A DNA stretch of 64,000 nucleotides from Pisolithus tinctorius (taxonomy: Eukaryota; Basidiomycota; Agaricomycetes; Boletales; Pisolithaceae). The notes beneath the pieces are model-generated. The model searched no databases. It worked only from the letters and a program-made list of their open reading frames with translations, and was not told the origin of the DNA. Numbering within the stretch: position 1 is the first letter of the stretch; the number at the start of each line of letters is the position of its first letter. The DNA is taken from positions 1,798,001 to 1,862,000 of the forward strand of contig JANFAH010000004.1 in assembly GCA_024663395.1 (NCBI GenBank). The letters run 5' to 3'. A program made the position numbers and the translations under genes. Positions 45,830-55,721 of this stretch are shown here, piece by piece.

Positions 45830-47034
45830 ATGTCCGATGACGAAGACTACCTATCGGACAAGTTTCTTATTGGAGCATCGGAGACCACGCAACCCAAGAC
45901 TTACACTCAACGCCGCCAAGAAGCCTTGAAACAGAGTCGTCAGAAGAATGAACGAAATCGTACCAAAAGTCGGCGACAACGGGAACAAGAGGCCAGGGAG
46001 GACGGCCTCAGCAAGAGTCTTTTCGAGCGCGCGAAACAAGACAAGGATGCCGGGGCGAACAAAGCACTCGGTATCATGATGAAGATGGGATTTCAACTAG
46101 GCCAGTCTCTAGGAAGGCCCGAAGACAGCCCGCCAACCAAAGTGGCTACCCTGCCTGATGCGTCCGAACACTCTGCCTCATCTACCGATACATCGAAACC
46201 AAAACACAAGGCCGAGCCGCTACCTTTGAACGAATGGGCAGGTACGCCGCCACCTTATCTCGACTAAAAGCTTACATTTTCAACTCAACATGGCATCGCA
46301 TTGCAAGGCAAGAAAGGTATAGGTCTAGGGAAACGGTCGAGATCACCTGGTGCCTCCGAGCGTATCGCCAAAATGGCGAAGATGGCGGAGGAGGCCGAGC
46401 GAGAAAGCTTTAGGGACCGCTCTCGACGAGAGTACGAGCAGAGGCACGCCGAATCACATCTCGCGCTTTCTCAACGGACATGCTCCAACCTTGATGAAGA
46501 AGCGGGCATTTCGGTGAGTAACCCCGTCTGTTATTCCGTCTTGCCTCGGTGACTTGTCCAGTTTAATGTCTTCTGGCTCAATCCTAACGATCCCGACACA
46601 ATCCCCCCTGCATTGTTCGATGCTCTTTCGGGACCTTTCTCTCCCCCACCAGAGCCTGGTGGTAGCGGCGAAGCTACCCGACTCCGTAACCAGATGCAAG
46701 CGGATGCATTGGTATCGATGGGTAATAACATCAATGATGATGACGATCTCGTAAATGAAAGCCAACCAGGGCCGCAGCGCCAAGAGGTGTTTACACCCGA
46801 GACGGTCCAAGAGGCCGTGCATTTTCTGCGCTTAGGGGTGAATCATTTCCTTCTGTCGTACGCGGGGTTGCAACTAACGCATAACGCTCTGCCCAGCCTG
46901 GCGACCGACTCAGCCTAGTACTCGCCTACCTTCGCGAAGAATATACTTACTGTCTTTGGTGTGGAACTCGGTACGAGGACTACGACGACCTCAAGCAGCA
47001 TTGTCCGGGGCCGGGAGAAGAGGATCATGATTAG
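45830..47034 (+). CDS. GPATCH11: GPATCH11-like G-patch protein
   Basis: G-patch protein related to human GPATCH11, an activator-type partner of RNA helicases that also localises to kinetochores. Start MSDDEDYLSDKFL. A basic helix TYTQRRQEALKQSRQKNERN precedes the G-patch, which spans an intron: MMKMGFQLGQSLGRPED then, after the intron at about 46241-46307, GKKGIGLGKRSRSPGASER. Next come KMAEEAERESFRDRSRREYE and an acidic region, then RQEVFTPETVQEAVHFLRLG. The last exon reads GDRLSLVLAYLREEYTYCLW then CGTRYEDYDDLKQHCPG with the C-x2-C...H-x-C zinc-finger-like DUF4187 end. Stop at 47032-47034. Four introns. Confidence 0.88.
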
Positions 47035-47276
47035 TCAGGGTCGTAAGATAGAAACCAGCGCCAGCATTGTAGAACACAGGAGGAATGTGGGAGTGATGTA
47101 CAAATGAGATCCAAGGAGCATAGAAGGGAGTCAGTGTAAGCAAGTCCATAAACTAAAATAAAGGGAGTCCTTTCGTGCAATCGATGCACATGGCATCGAC
47201 GATGGTTGTGCAGAAAGCCTCCAATGAAAAGAACCTGCCACCGACAAATGTCCAAACAAGCGAATCATGAAGAACA

Positions 47277-48081
47277 TCATAGCGAGAACAATGAAGGTAG
47301 AGTTATTGTTTCCGGCCTCTCGACGGAATCTCGATGAGTGAAGGTAGGTACTGTCGGTGAGTTCTGAGGCGTTTTGCGACGTAGATAAGATGAAATAGGA
47401 GTACTAGCAGGTTCGTCCCTTCCGAACCGCAGGGGGGATGGCCTACGCCGAGGGGAAGAGGACGGCGACGTAGGCTGAGCTCATACGTATCAGATGAACA
47501 TACAAAGCGTTGTAGTAGAAAAATTACCCACCTTTCGTTCCTCGTCTTGGTCTTCCTTGGAGGTGACTAGCGAACTCAAACTGTGGTGCTTGGTGAAAGT
47601 CTACAGCGTAAGGGTGAGCTTGCTGTGCTGTAGCGTGGATAGAAAGAGACTGACTCCAGTAGAGAAATACGGCGTATACCTGGCTGCCCTCAAACGATTA
47701 CACGAATGGCGCCGATCGCTATCCAAATCGCGGAAGGAATCGGACGACAAGTTGAAGGTTGGTGAAGTGGGACTTTGGTCCTTGATGGAGCTGCCGGAAC
47801 AAGTAGATGAACAAGAACCTGACCGGGATCTTGTGGGGGTGATATACAAGGCTGGAGATGACTTGGAATCACTGTTGAGGCCAAGGGAGGCCATGAGCTC
47901 GATGAATGAGGGAGAGGCAGCCATGAGAGAGTGGAGACAACAGCTCGGGACCACCGGCATATAAATGTGCGAGCAGATACCTTGGAAACGCCTTGAGGTT
48001 GTCATGTTGTATGAACCTATGACCGGTCGTCACATATACCCTGGACTTACCGTAGCTGGACACAATATTGGATTGCTCCAT
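47277..48081 (-). CDS. Ser/Pro-rich protein of unknown function
   Basis: Not recognised. Four exons give about 210 residues: MEQSNIVSSYG, then ICSHIYMPVVPSCCLHSLMA, SPSFIELMASLGLNSDSKSS, PTSPTFNLSSDSFRDLDSDR, YTPYFSTG, TFTKHHSLSSLVTSKEDQDE, and a Ser/Pro/Arg tail (SPSSSPRRRPSPLRFGRDEP) ending near 47277. Introns fall at about 48047-47992, 47642-47593 and 47526-47471. SPSFIELMASLGL is the only ordered-looking helix. The gene converges on the GPATCH11 gene. Confidence 0.5.
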
Positions 48082-48420
48082 GTTCCTATATCCCACAGCT
48101 AACAATAGGCTATTGGTCGCCAAGGGAATTTCTTGTAGCAAAGCTAACAAAATTTCTCGGCGCAGTAAACCGCAAACTTACGCGCAGCAGCCCATTAGGG
48201 GGCTTCCAAATCTCTCGTAAATTCAGAGCGACCCTGTGGAGGACAGACTGGGCTAGCAAGATTGTTCACCTGTAGTTCGGTCCACGTCAGACGTTGTCAG
48301 CCAAGGCAGTAGTTAATACATAAATAAATAAATAACGAAAAAATGATTCGCGTCACGCTCTAGGATCTTGTCACGTCGCGTCACAATGACAACTTCTTTA
48401 CCGGTTACCCCTCCGCACCG

Positions 48421-48736
48421 ATGAGCCAGCCATATCAATCCGGTGCACCCAGCGCTGGCGGCGCTGACTTCTTGCCAAGGCCGCGCCAGGAGATGGAGTA
48501 TATCTGTGCTGGTACGCACCTACTCTTACACAGACTAAACCGCAGATTCAATATCTTAACCTCCAAGACTGTGGTGCTAAGAATGAAATAAAATCTAGAG
48601 AACCTATTCGCTGTCGAGAATGTGGGCATCGTATCATGTACAAAAAGAGGACCAAACGAAGTAAGAATTCGGGCTTGTCCGATGCGTTGATCCTGTGCTG
48701 ACTATTTCCACAGTGGTTCAATTCGAAGCTAGGTAG
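48421..48736 (+). CDS. RPB12: RNA polymerase I/II/III common subunit RPB12
   Basis: Smallest shared subunit of the three nuclear RNA polymerases, a zinc ribbon. Exon 1 (48421-48511) reads [20 protein letters not shown] and [10 protein letters not shown]; exon 2 reads [20 protein letters not shown] then [11 protein letters not shown]; exon 3 gives MVQFEAR and the stop at 48734-48736. Both zinc pairs are kept (C-A-D-C and C-R-E-C), and the C-terminus MVQFEAR is the invariant end of the family. Introns are about 58 and 53 nt. Confidence 0.95.
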
Positions 48737-48811
48737 TCCCCAAGGGACTTCGATATCATATGTATGTTCGTACCAACATTAGAATGGAAACAATGATATT
48801 GTACGTGACAG

Positions 48812-49102
48812 ATGTACCATAAGTATTATCCACATGTGAGCTCACCAACGACCAAGTTGCTTAAACCACAAGTTAAGAAAGCATGTTATTACGATCCGTT
48901 CGAGAATAGTAGCACAGCGTGGCGCAATTTTGAGCGACATTTCCTGGGCGGTCCAAACGGCCACATGTTTGTCTTTGGAATCGACACACTGAAGGGGCTT
49001 GATGTTGACCAGGATATCATTGACGAGCGTGATATTTACTCACAAACAAGTCTTGACCGTTCGCCGCAACCTTCCATTTATACTCGTTCCCCGAAACTTT
49101 GA
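48812..49102 (+). CDS. Short open frame, possible orphan exon
   Basis: An ATG-initiated frame of 96 codons just after RPB12, with protein-like text such as ACYYDPFENSSTAWRNFERH and VFGIDTLKGLDVDQDIIDER. Beyond the stop, open stretches in other frames continue (ILVPRNFEPPRPRGFFTDSQ, and SPIARQTDVETAYWLVPFFI) up to about 49450, but I could not join them with convincing splice sites. No family is recognised. It may be a small gene, an exon of a longer one, or a relic. Confidence 0.3.
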   Translation: MYHKYYPHVSSPTTKLLKPQVKKACYYDPFENSSTAWRNFERHFLGGPNGHMFVFGIDTLKGLDVDQDIIDERDIYSQTSLDRSPQPSIYTRSPKL

Positions 49103-51374
49103 ACCTCCTCGACCTAGAGGATTTTTCACCGATAGCCAGGCAAACTGACGTGGAAACTGCTTACTGGCTTGTACCGTTCTTTATTTTCCGTAAGTCTTTG
49201 ATTGGAACCTACGAGAAAATTCTAGTTTGGAGAATTTTGCTAAGTATTCACCGACTAACTTCGTCGACACCAAACCAGACAGTTCCACTAGTAGTTGTTG
49301 GCCACTCGATTCGACCAGTAATGTCCCACCGAAGCACAGCGAGATTCTTTCTCTTGAAGGTTGTTGTGGGCGTAATGTAGCCCGCCGTCGGATGGTGGAA
49401 CTAGATTGTGGCACGGTCGAGTCAATGATTTCAAGAGGCACTGGGAAATGAACGTGCCCTGTACACCTCCAACCGCTCGGGCGCATTCTCGATCACTTGA
49501 TACACACGAAAATTACGCATATCTGCATTTCCATCGTACGCGAATCGCAAATCGATGTCGGGCTCTGTCATCGCTTCCTTTCTTTTGCTGTGAGTGGAAG
49601 GGGACTAAAAGAGGGACTTGGGGCGAGTGGCAGGCAGTACAAATCTCACTCGAGGCCTTTAAAAGTTTGTACGAATGTTCGCTACTCAAGTTCCGAAATT
49701 GAGATTAATTGCGACGGGTAGATGGCAGAGGATACGTACATACGTACATATAAATATCAGAGTGTACTGCTCAGGACATTGCGATAAGTACGTGATCAAA
49801 TACATCGCATTGAAATGGAAAGTTAGCGTAGGTTCAGGAGAGCATATGATACAGATTTGCTGGGCCATGGCAGACCGTGACATCCAGGGAACGACAATCG
49901 GTCCCTGGATATTTTAGCGAAACGGCAATTGGGGCCGTAATGACGACTTGTCTAAAACGTCCGCGGTGGGCGCGTCGTGGGGAAATGGCAACTCTTCGAT
50001 CGTAATAGCGTACCAGATGTATAGTCTCCTGCATTATGTGTAACGAGCACCTCAAGCAGGCGAGGAAGAAAAAAGACAGGGAATGTAACGCATGCCTCAA
50101 AAAAATTTATCGTCCAGCTAGTGTGCAAGGTGTTACGATGCCTGACCATTCTTAGTAAAAGAAATTTACAGCACGAGAGTTAGAGAACGTGCTCAACGAG
50201 TGATTCCAGACTTTGGATCGTTTGGTGGTGACCGAGTGTCTCAAAGAAGCACGAGACGCTTCGTATATGTGGACTTACAACGCAAGTCTAAAATTTAAAA
50301 AGGTCCAAGGGATTGCGGCAGACGAGGAATCACGCTCGGTCGCGGCAGCTTTCAGATCTTCAGACCTCGTGAGAAGGGTATAGTACTTCCTAGGACTAGT
50401 GGATCTGCCTCCAAGTACAGTCGGCCCTGGAAAACTTGGCAGCATTCATATCGAAGACCCGAAACATCTTTTACATCATACTTGCATTGTGAGAAGCATC
50501 CGTGGCTCCAGACCTTCCGGAATAATTGCGTCGGAGAGTACTGTCCGTTCTTGCCCCAAACTGAGGTGGCATTCTACTGACAACCCGGGATGATTATCCA
50601 CGTTACTCGGTTTTTGTGTACACTATTACACAAGGGAGGGGGCCGTGGAGCGCTCCACCATGCTATTGGTGCTGACAGGCTGTGACCCTCCTCATGACAA
50701 CCGCCACTGGTCTGACATGTCAATTTTTGACATACTCTCATTTCCGACTCCCGGAGGTAATTCCCAGACCAGTAGCGAGTAGTGATATCTTGTAGTAATC
50801 ATTCGTGTGATGATAATAATATCTACCATAGCCTGCGGCAGGTCGTTTACTGCATCGCCTTTAACGCCAAGTTACATATACGGAGTGCTTGGACGTAGGG
50901 GGATTGTTGCAGCAGGCGCAGCATTCAGATGTTATAGTGAGCTCCTTGACTGCATATGCGGCTTAGTGTTGCTCCACGGTCTCTTGACTCGACCTGTTTC
51001 CACAAGAAACATCCATCCTGTCGACTACATGTTAGCCAAATTTTGAAGTCTTCTGCGTGTGCTGACGCAGCGTCACCGAGTGATAGGGGCTATTACTGTT
51101 ATTATTAATCATAATTTGTCATCGCGGCAAGGCGCACCGGGACGAAGCCACCAACGTTCACCTCATTCGCTGCATCGCACGAACACATCCCACATCTCTG
51201 AATCCGTTGCTACAGTTTGAAAGAGTCCCGGAAAGTCGGTTCCCGTTGTTTTTATGTGAAAGTATACGCCGAAATGCCGAAGGATTTTTTAAGAAGTGAA
51301 TCTCGAGAAGATGACCTCGTAGGCAACTTATAACGATCTATTGCGCATTTGTCATTAGTCTTATATGATCACTA
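49103..51374. other. Gene-poor 2.3-kb stretch
   Basis: Many short frames on both strands but no family, no good multi-exon chain and no repeat seen by eye. A poly-A run (50099-50105) and AT-rich patches near 50800 and 51100 stand out from the coding neighbourhood. The last part must hold the promoter of the bZIP gene. Confidence 0.4.
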
Positions 51375-53100
51375 ATGATACAGGATTCGGAGATAGGGTC
51401 TCCTGGAGATCATGAGAGTCAAAGTGGCCAAAACTACGGTCCCAATAAGCCTGGAAGGAAGAAGAATCCCAAGTAAGGCCTGCCGACTGCGTCCTGCGTT
51501 CCCGTTCGAGATTGAACATCTTTAGCTCCCAGGCAGCCCGTAGGGACCAGAACCGCATCGCGCAGCGCGAGTTTCGTCTAAGAAAACAGCAGAAAGTACG
51601 CCTAGCTTTCGTAGGGTGTCTTGCCGCTGAAATGTTGTGTCCAGATACGAGACCTTGAGGCTCGCGTGGAACTCCTCTCCGCTTCACAAGATGAAGCTCT
51701 GACGGATCTTAGGTCCATCCTAAAGGGTATGTTAGCCCCCTATCGGGAAGTCGGAGTCACTGAACTCTCCAAGACTTGATGTCGGAAAATCTGATGCTTC
51801 GCAATTTGCTGAAGAGTGTTGCTGGTTTCATTGGCGAAGGTGCTGGGGGTGTCATGGCGGAATTGGGATATGAAATGCATGAGTTTGAGGCACTCCTCAA
51901 CAAATCTGAAACAGATACAGCTTGGGAGAGTTTTCAAAAGAGAAAGCGGGCTCAGAAGACGGCACAGTCAACTGAATCCATGTCATCAACTCTGGGTCCC
52001 CAAACCGGGCCCAGCAAGAGACCCGCCGAGGATACCGCAACGTCCAGTCAATCCAAGAAATCTAGGGGGATGGGTGGGTCCGACAATCCAACGGAACGAC
52101 ATGAGGCGTATCCGCTACTTATACCAATGAGTACAACCGTGCCGCCGCCACCACCAGCTGCAACAACGTTATATCCACCTCCGACACGATCACCCCAGGA
52201 AAACATCTTTTCCGACCTTATGCGCAATGGACACGCTACCTCTTCTGTTTTCCTGCCTCCCACACCATCGGCAACCCCAGGTCAATACCCTACGCCGTCA
52301 TCATCCAGCGGGTACTCGTACTTGCCACAAATGAATTTAATGGATCAAGGGATGAGTACCATGTCCTTTTCTTCATCCAAGAATGGAACAGTGCGTGCCC
52401 AGCCACGCGTTCTTCCGCAAGCCAATGCAACGTCTGAGGAACCAGACGACGATGGGGAACCTGAGGACCCAAAGAAGGTTGAGGCCATGAAATTGATCAG
52501 GTATATCGTTTCTACATTTTGCTTATAGTTTCCTTATTGCGAATACAGGTACCATCTAGACAATTATACACGAAACAACAATTATTGCCTACCTTCCTCT
52601 CTACGACCGACCTTAGTGCAAAAGTACGTTTGTCAGTTTGGTTCTTTAGCACGGCTTCTCACTGTAGCCGTTGCAGGACGGTGAATCATGGTATCCTCAT
52701 TCTTTTTTGGCCGATCATTGCTTCAAGCTGACCTTAATCAGAGAGCATAATTGATCGCATCATTAACCCGGAGTTGCGTGATCGCATCATACTTTTAAGA
52801 GGTTGGGAACTCAGCTAATCAGTGGTATCCAAATAACTGATGTACGCCTTCGTAGGGCAATTCTCTTTGGCTGACTGCTTATATGATTACAAGAAAGCTA
52901 TAAAGGTACATGGTGACGATGTTCTCGCGCACTGCAATTGGGAGTTGTCGGAGTGGTGGCTACAGAAATATAGGTTTGAATCTCACGCTGTTCAGAATGA
53001 AGTACCCTTTCTTACGTCTGCATGGCTAGTTATTTGGTCGGGGAGGCAACCTTGGAGACCTGTAATCGCTGGAGGCGTGAACGTGGAGAAGCAGAACTGA
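51375..53100 (+). CDS. bZIP transcription factor with DUF3425 domain
   Basis: DNA-binding regulator of a fungal class with a bZIP at the start and a DUF3425 domain at the end. Exon 1 gives MIQDSEIGSPGDHESQ and a basic patch. The basic region SQAARRDQNRIAQREFRLRK has the NxxAQxxFR signature of Yap/Pap1-like factors, followed by the zipper KIRDLEARVELLSASQDEAL. The middle is Ser/Pro-rich and disordered. The C-terminal domain is spread over short exons: LIRYHLDNYTRNNNYCLPSS, LRPTLVQK, a 14-nt-scale exon giving TVNHE, SIIDRIINPELRDRIILLRG, then QFSLADCLYDYKKAIKVHGD and AWLVIWSGRQPWRPVIAGG. Stop at 53098-53100. About seven introns. Targets cannot be told from sequence. Confidence 0.85.
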
Positions 53101-53548
53101 AGTTATCAACCACTGGTGTGCAGGGTGAATCCCCGTCTTAACACGATGCTACTACCGTTCTGGATGAGAAGGCGTCTGCGCGCAGACATCCGGTAACCAC
53201 TCGGAAGTCTGAGGACCGTATATATATCTCAAGTCGCTGCGTCGTTGCGTAGTCCGCTCTCTCTCAGGATATTAGTAGCCTAGTAGCATGTACATGTATT
53301 ACGCTTTACCGTTCAGTATCATGAGTGAACAGTTGGGTAGAAATCAACCAGCTTGCACGGAAAAATACAAGATTTTGGTTTTTAAAACATTATGCTCATT
53401 CAACCTCGAAGGGGTCTGTATGGCACAGACATATTATACTTGGATAAAAATGGGCGCGCGATAATGAATGGCAGCACTGCAACGGAACACATAAGATTTG
53501 GCTTGCAAGGACGGATCCCTACGTACTCACTCTCCAAAGAGGGAACAG
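53101..53548. other. Convergent spacer between bZIP and uS14m genes
   Basis: About 450 bp of 3' flanks. A short TATATATAT run lies near 53219. No gene is supported. Confidence 0.4.
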
Positions 53549-53907
53549 CTACCATGAAGCCTTGCGGACACCGGGGATCTCATTGTTTAACGCTTTCAAC
53601 CGGAATTGGTACTTCAACAATCAGTTGGGAAACTGAACTGGCGAATACCAAACAAAAATGCACTCACTCTGCAAAGTGCAAATTCACTCATAATGCCTCG
53701 CCCGCGACCAGACTCGGAGCAGCGATTTTTAACAGTGGTGGGTCGAGTATACCTCCCTAAGGTATTCAACTGCAGCTGTGCCTGATGGCGTACTTGTGGC
53801 GGAAGACTTTCATTGCGGGCTACGTACAGATAAGCGCGGCGAATGACTTCGTTTGCCTTGACGAGTTCGCGAGCCTTGAGGTCCCGTAGGACACGGATGT
53901 TGGGCAT
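53549..53907 (-). CDS. MRP2: Mitochondrial ribosomal protein uS14m
   Basis: Small-subunit protein of the mitochondrial ribosome, homologue of bacterial S14. Exon 1 reads MPNIRVLRDLKARELVKANE, IRRAYLYVARNESLPPQVRH, QAQLQLNTLGRYTRPTTVKN, and RCSESGRGRGIMSEFALCR. An intron at about 53667-53614, with acceptor TTGAAG, then gives YQFRLKALNNEIPGVRKASW, the conserved end of the family. The zinc-less S14 form is seen, as in yeast Mrp2. Divergent from the small membrane protein gene with 200 bp between the starts. Confidence 0.95.
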
Positions 53908-54107
53908 GGCTGGCGGCGAGAGCTTGGTTGTCCAAGGTTGTAAATAAATGTCAAATGATTCGGCAGGCGCCGGGTAAACACGAAATCGCGTCGGGGGGAA
54001 TTTTGCTTCTCTCGAAGAGATAGTGTGGACATGGGTTCAGCTGGTATACCTTCGTCAATGCCTCTGAGGAACCTGTTTGCTAATTGCCTCTATTTTACAG
54101 TTTTAGA

Positions 54108-54368
54108 ATGCTCAGAACCCTTCGCACAACGTCCCAAAGGCGTCGAACATTTGTCTCCGCACTTTTCGGGCTCACATTCTTCGCCGCGGTACTGACCGTG
54201 TCTGCATCGAATATCCTGCCTTGTCCAGTGCGGCCTAATAGAAACCGGTATGCAGACAGTGAAGAGACAGTAAGTGGAGGTGGCGTGACAGGTATAGTGG
54301 AAAAGCGGCCGGGGAGGTGGATACAGGAGAGGACAATCTCGGAGGGTACATCTACAAGACGTCGATAA
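54108..54368 (+). CDS. Small single-helix protein
   Basis: An 86-residue open frame: a basic start MLRTLRTTSQRRRTF, a hydrophobic helix VSALFGLTFFAAVLTVSA, then SNILPCPVRPNRNRYADSEE and a basic Arg/Thr tail. The basic N-terminus and single helix suit a mitochondrial inner-membrane protein, but no family is recognised. A TTTTACAG acceptor-like sequence lies just upstream of the ATG, so the 5' leader may contain an intron. Confidence 0.6.
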   Translation: MLRTLRTTSQRRRTFVSALFGLTFFAAVLTVSASNILPCPVRPNRNRYADSEETVSGGGVTGIVEKRPGRWIQERTISEGTSTRRR

Positions 54369-54369
54369 C

Positions 54370-55340
54370 GCTCCCTATGCCAACCTCAGTCCGTATTCAA
54401 AAAGCCGCGTAGACATTTCGGCCTCTTGTGAGGCATATCTTCTGCGCACATCCAAGACATGGCCATACGTGCCAATCCTCAGGGTTGAGCGTATCTGGAC
54501 GGACGAAGCACGGGTGGACCTTGTTCCCGGGGACAGCAATGAACTGTGGGGAAGTTTGGATTGACTGCCCTACTGCCGCAGGTCCGTCCCACGCATTCGT
54601 GGTGGCCTGCGAACTTGATTTGTGTTGTCACACATAGCAATAGGCCAACATGCGCGGGAGGTGTGGTGTTTACCGCTAGAACAGGTATACCACCCACGGA
54701 ATGAACGGACAAGGCTGAATATATGAAATCCGCGACTACAGCGACCTCGCATGGTTTGACTGCACAGCTTTCGAGGGAGGATGTGGTTCTTAGTCTGGAG
54801 CGGCTCTGGAAGTGCCTGATCCCCGTTTTCCGCAAGCTGCCGAGGTTGGGGCACTGCTTGCACTGTCTTCTGCGCCACAACCGTTGAGGGTCGTGCTTCG
54901 ATCTGGGCACAGGGCAAACCCCCATGTCTAGTACTCGATGCTATAAACCGCACCTTCAATCTGAACAGCCTCGTGGGCTGCGAGTGCTGTGGCAGTTTTC
55001 TGGAAAAGTAGGAATGAACTGGCTACGGATCCCAGTTCGCCGATGGCTGATCGCTCGAAATGGTGGAAAGTGACTATACAGGCGTGTCTCTCATATGCAT
55101 AGTTACTACAGCCTGCCACGCTTGATGCTGTGGCTAATGTCACGCTCACTCCTTCCGCAAATTGCACTTGGGCAAGGGAGTTAATGATTTTCGTTTGTGC
55201 TCGAAGTAAATCGGTACTTACCGGTGCCCGGGGGGATTGGGTGTCTCCATGTTGTTACGGCAAATCAAATACGGTCACATGGCAACAACGTGGTCTATCC
55301 TTATGGGCGTCTAAATTTTCACACAGGCCATCTTGCAGCG
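54370..55340 (-). other. Unresolved minus-strand coding blocks
   Basis: Protein-like text on the minus strand that I could not assemble: SVTLATASSVAGCSNYAYER and FERSAIGELGSVASSFLLFQ (about 55140-55000), CEVAVVADFIYSALSVHSVG and GIPVLAVNTTPPAHVGLLLC (about 54760-54640), and FIAVPGNKVHPCFVRPDTLN, PEDWHVWPCLGCAQKICLTR (about 54545-54430). A start MTEPNPPG-like ATG near 55248 (METPNPPGHR) has a good donor but joins the wrong frame. Likely one multi-exon gene; function unknown. Confidence 0.3.
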
Positions 55341-55721
55341 CGGTGGACATATTTTCAGCGGGGACAGATGTGGAACGCTCTCTAGTGTAGTATCTAACGG
55401 TTGAGTACCTCGGGAGTAATCGCGAGATGATCAGCCAGCGACCAAGTGGCAAGCTGTATAGTTGGATGATTGAAGTTGCCGCCTTACCTAATCTTGCATT
55501 TTCTAAATAGTTTTACGCGGTGAACACCGTGAAAGGCACAATACAATCGTTCTTCAAAATTGGTGTGGATACCCGTTTTTCGATACCCAGCGAACAATTT
55601 CGCAACTCACCTGTCTGCTGACCATCTCGTTGTCCCTAAAGGTTTTTCCATTACTGTGGAAGAACTGCTCTGGAAAGCTGAATCGACAGCAGGCACACAT
55701 AGATTGTTCCTGCCAGGTGCC

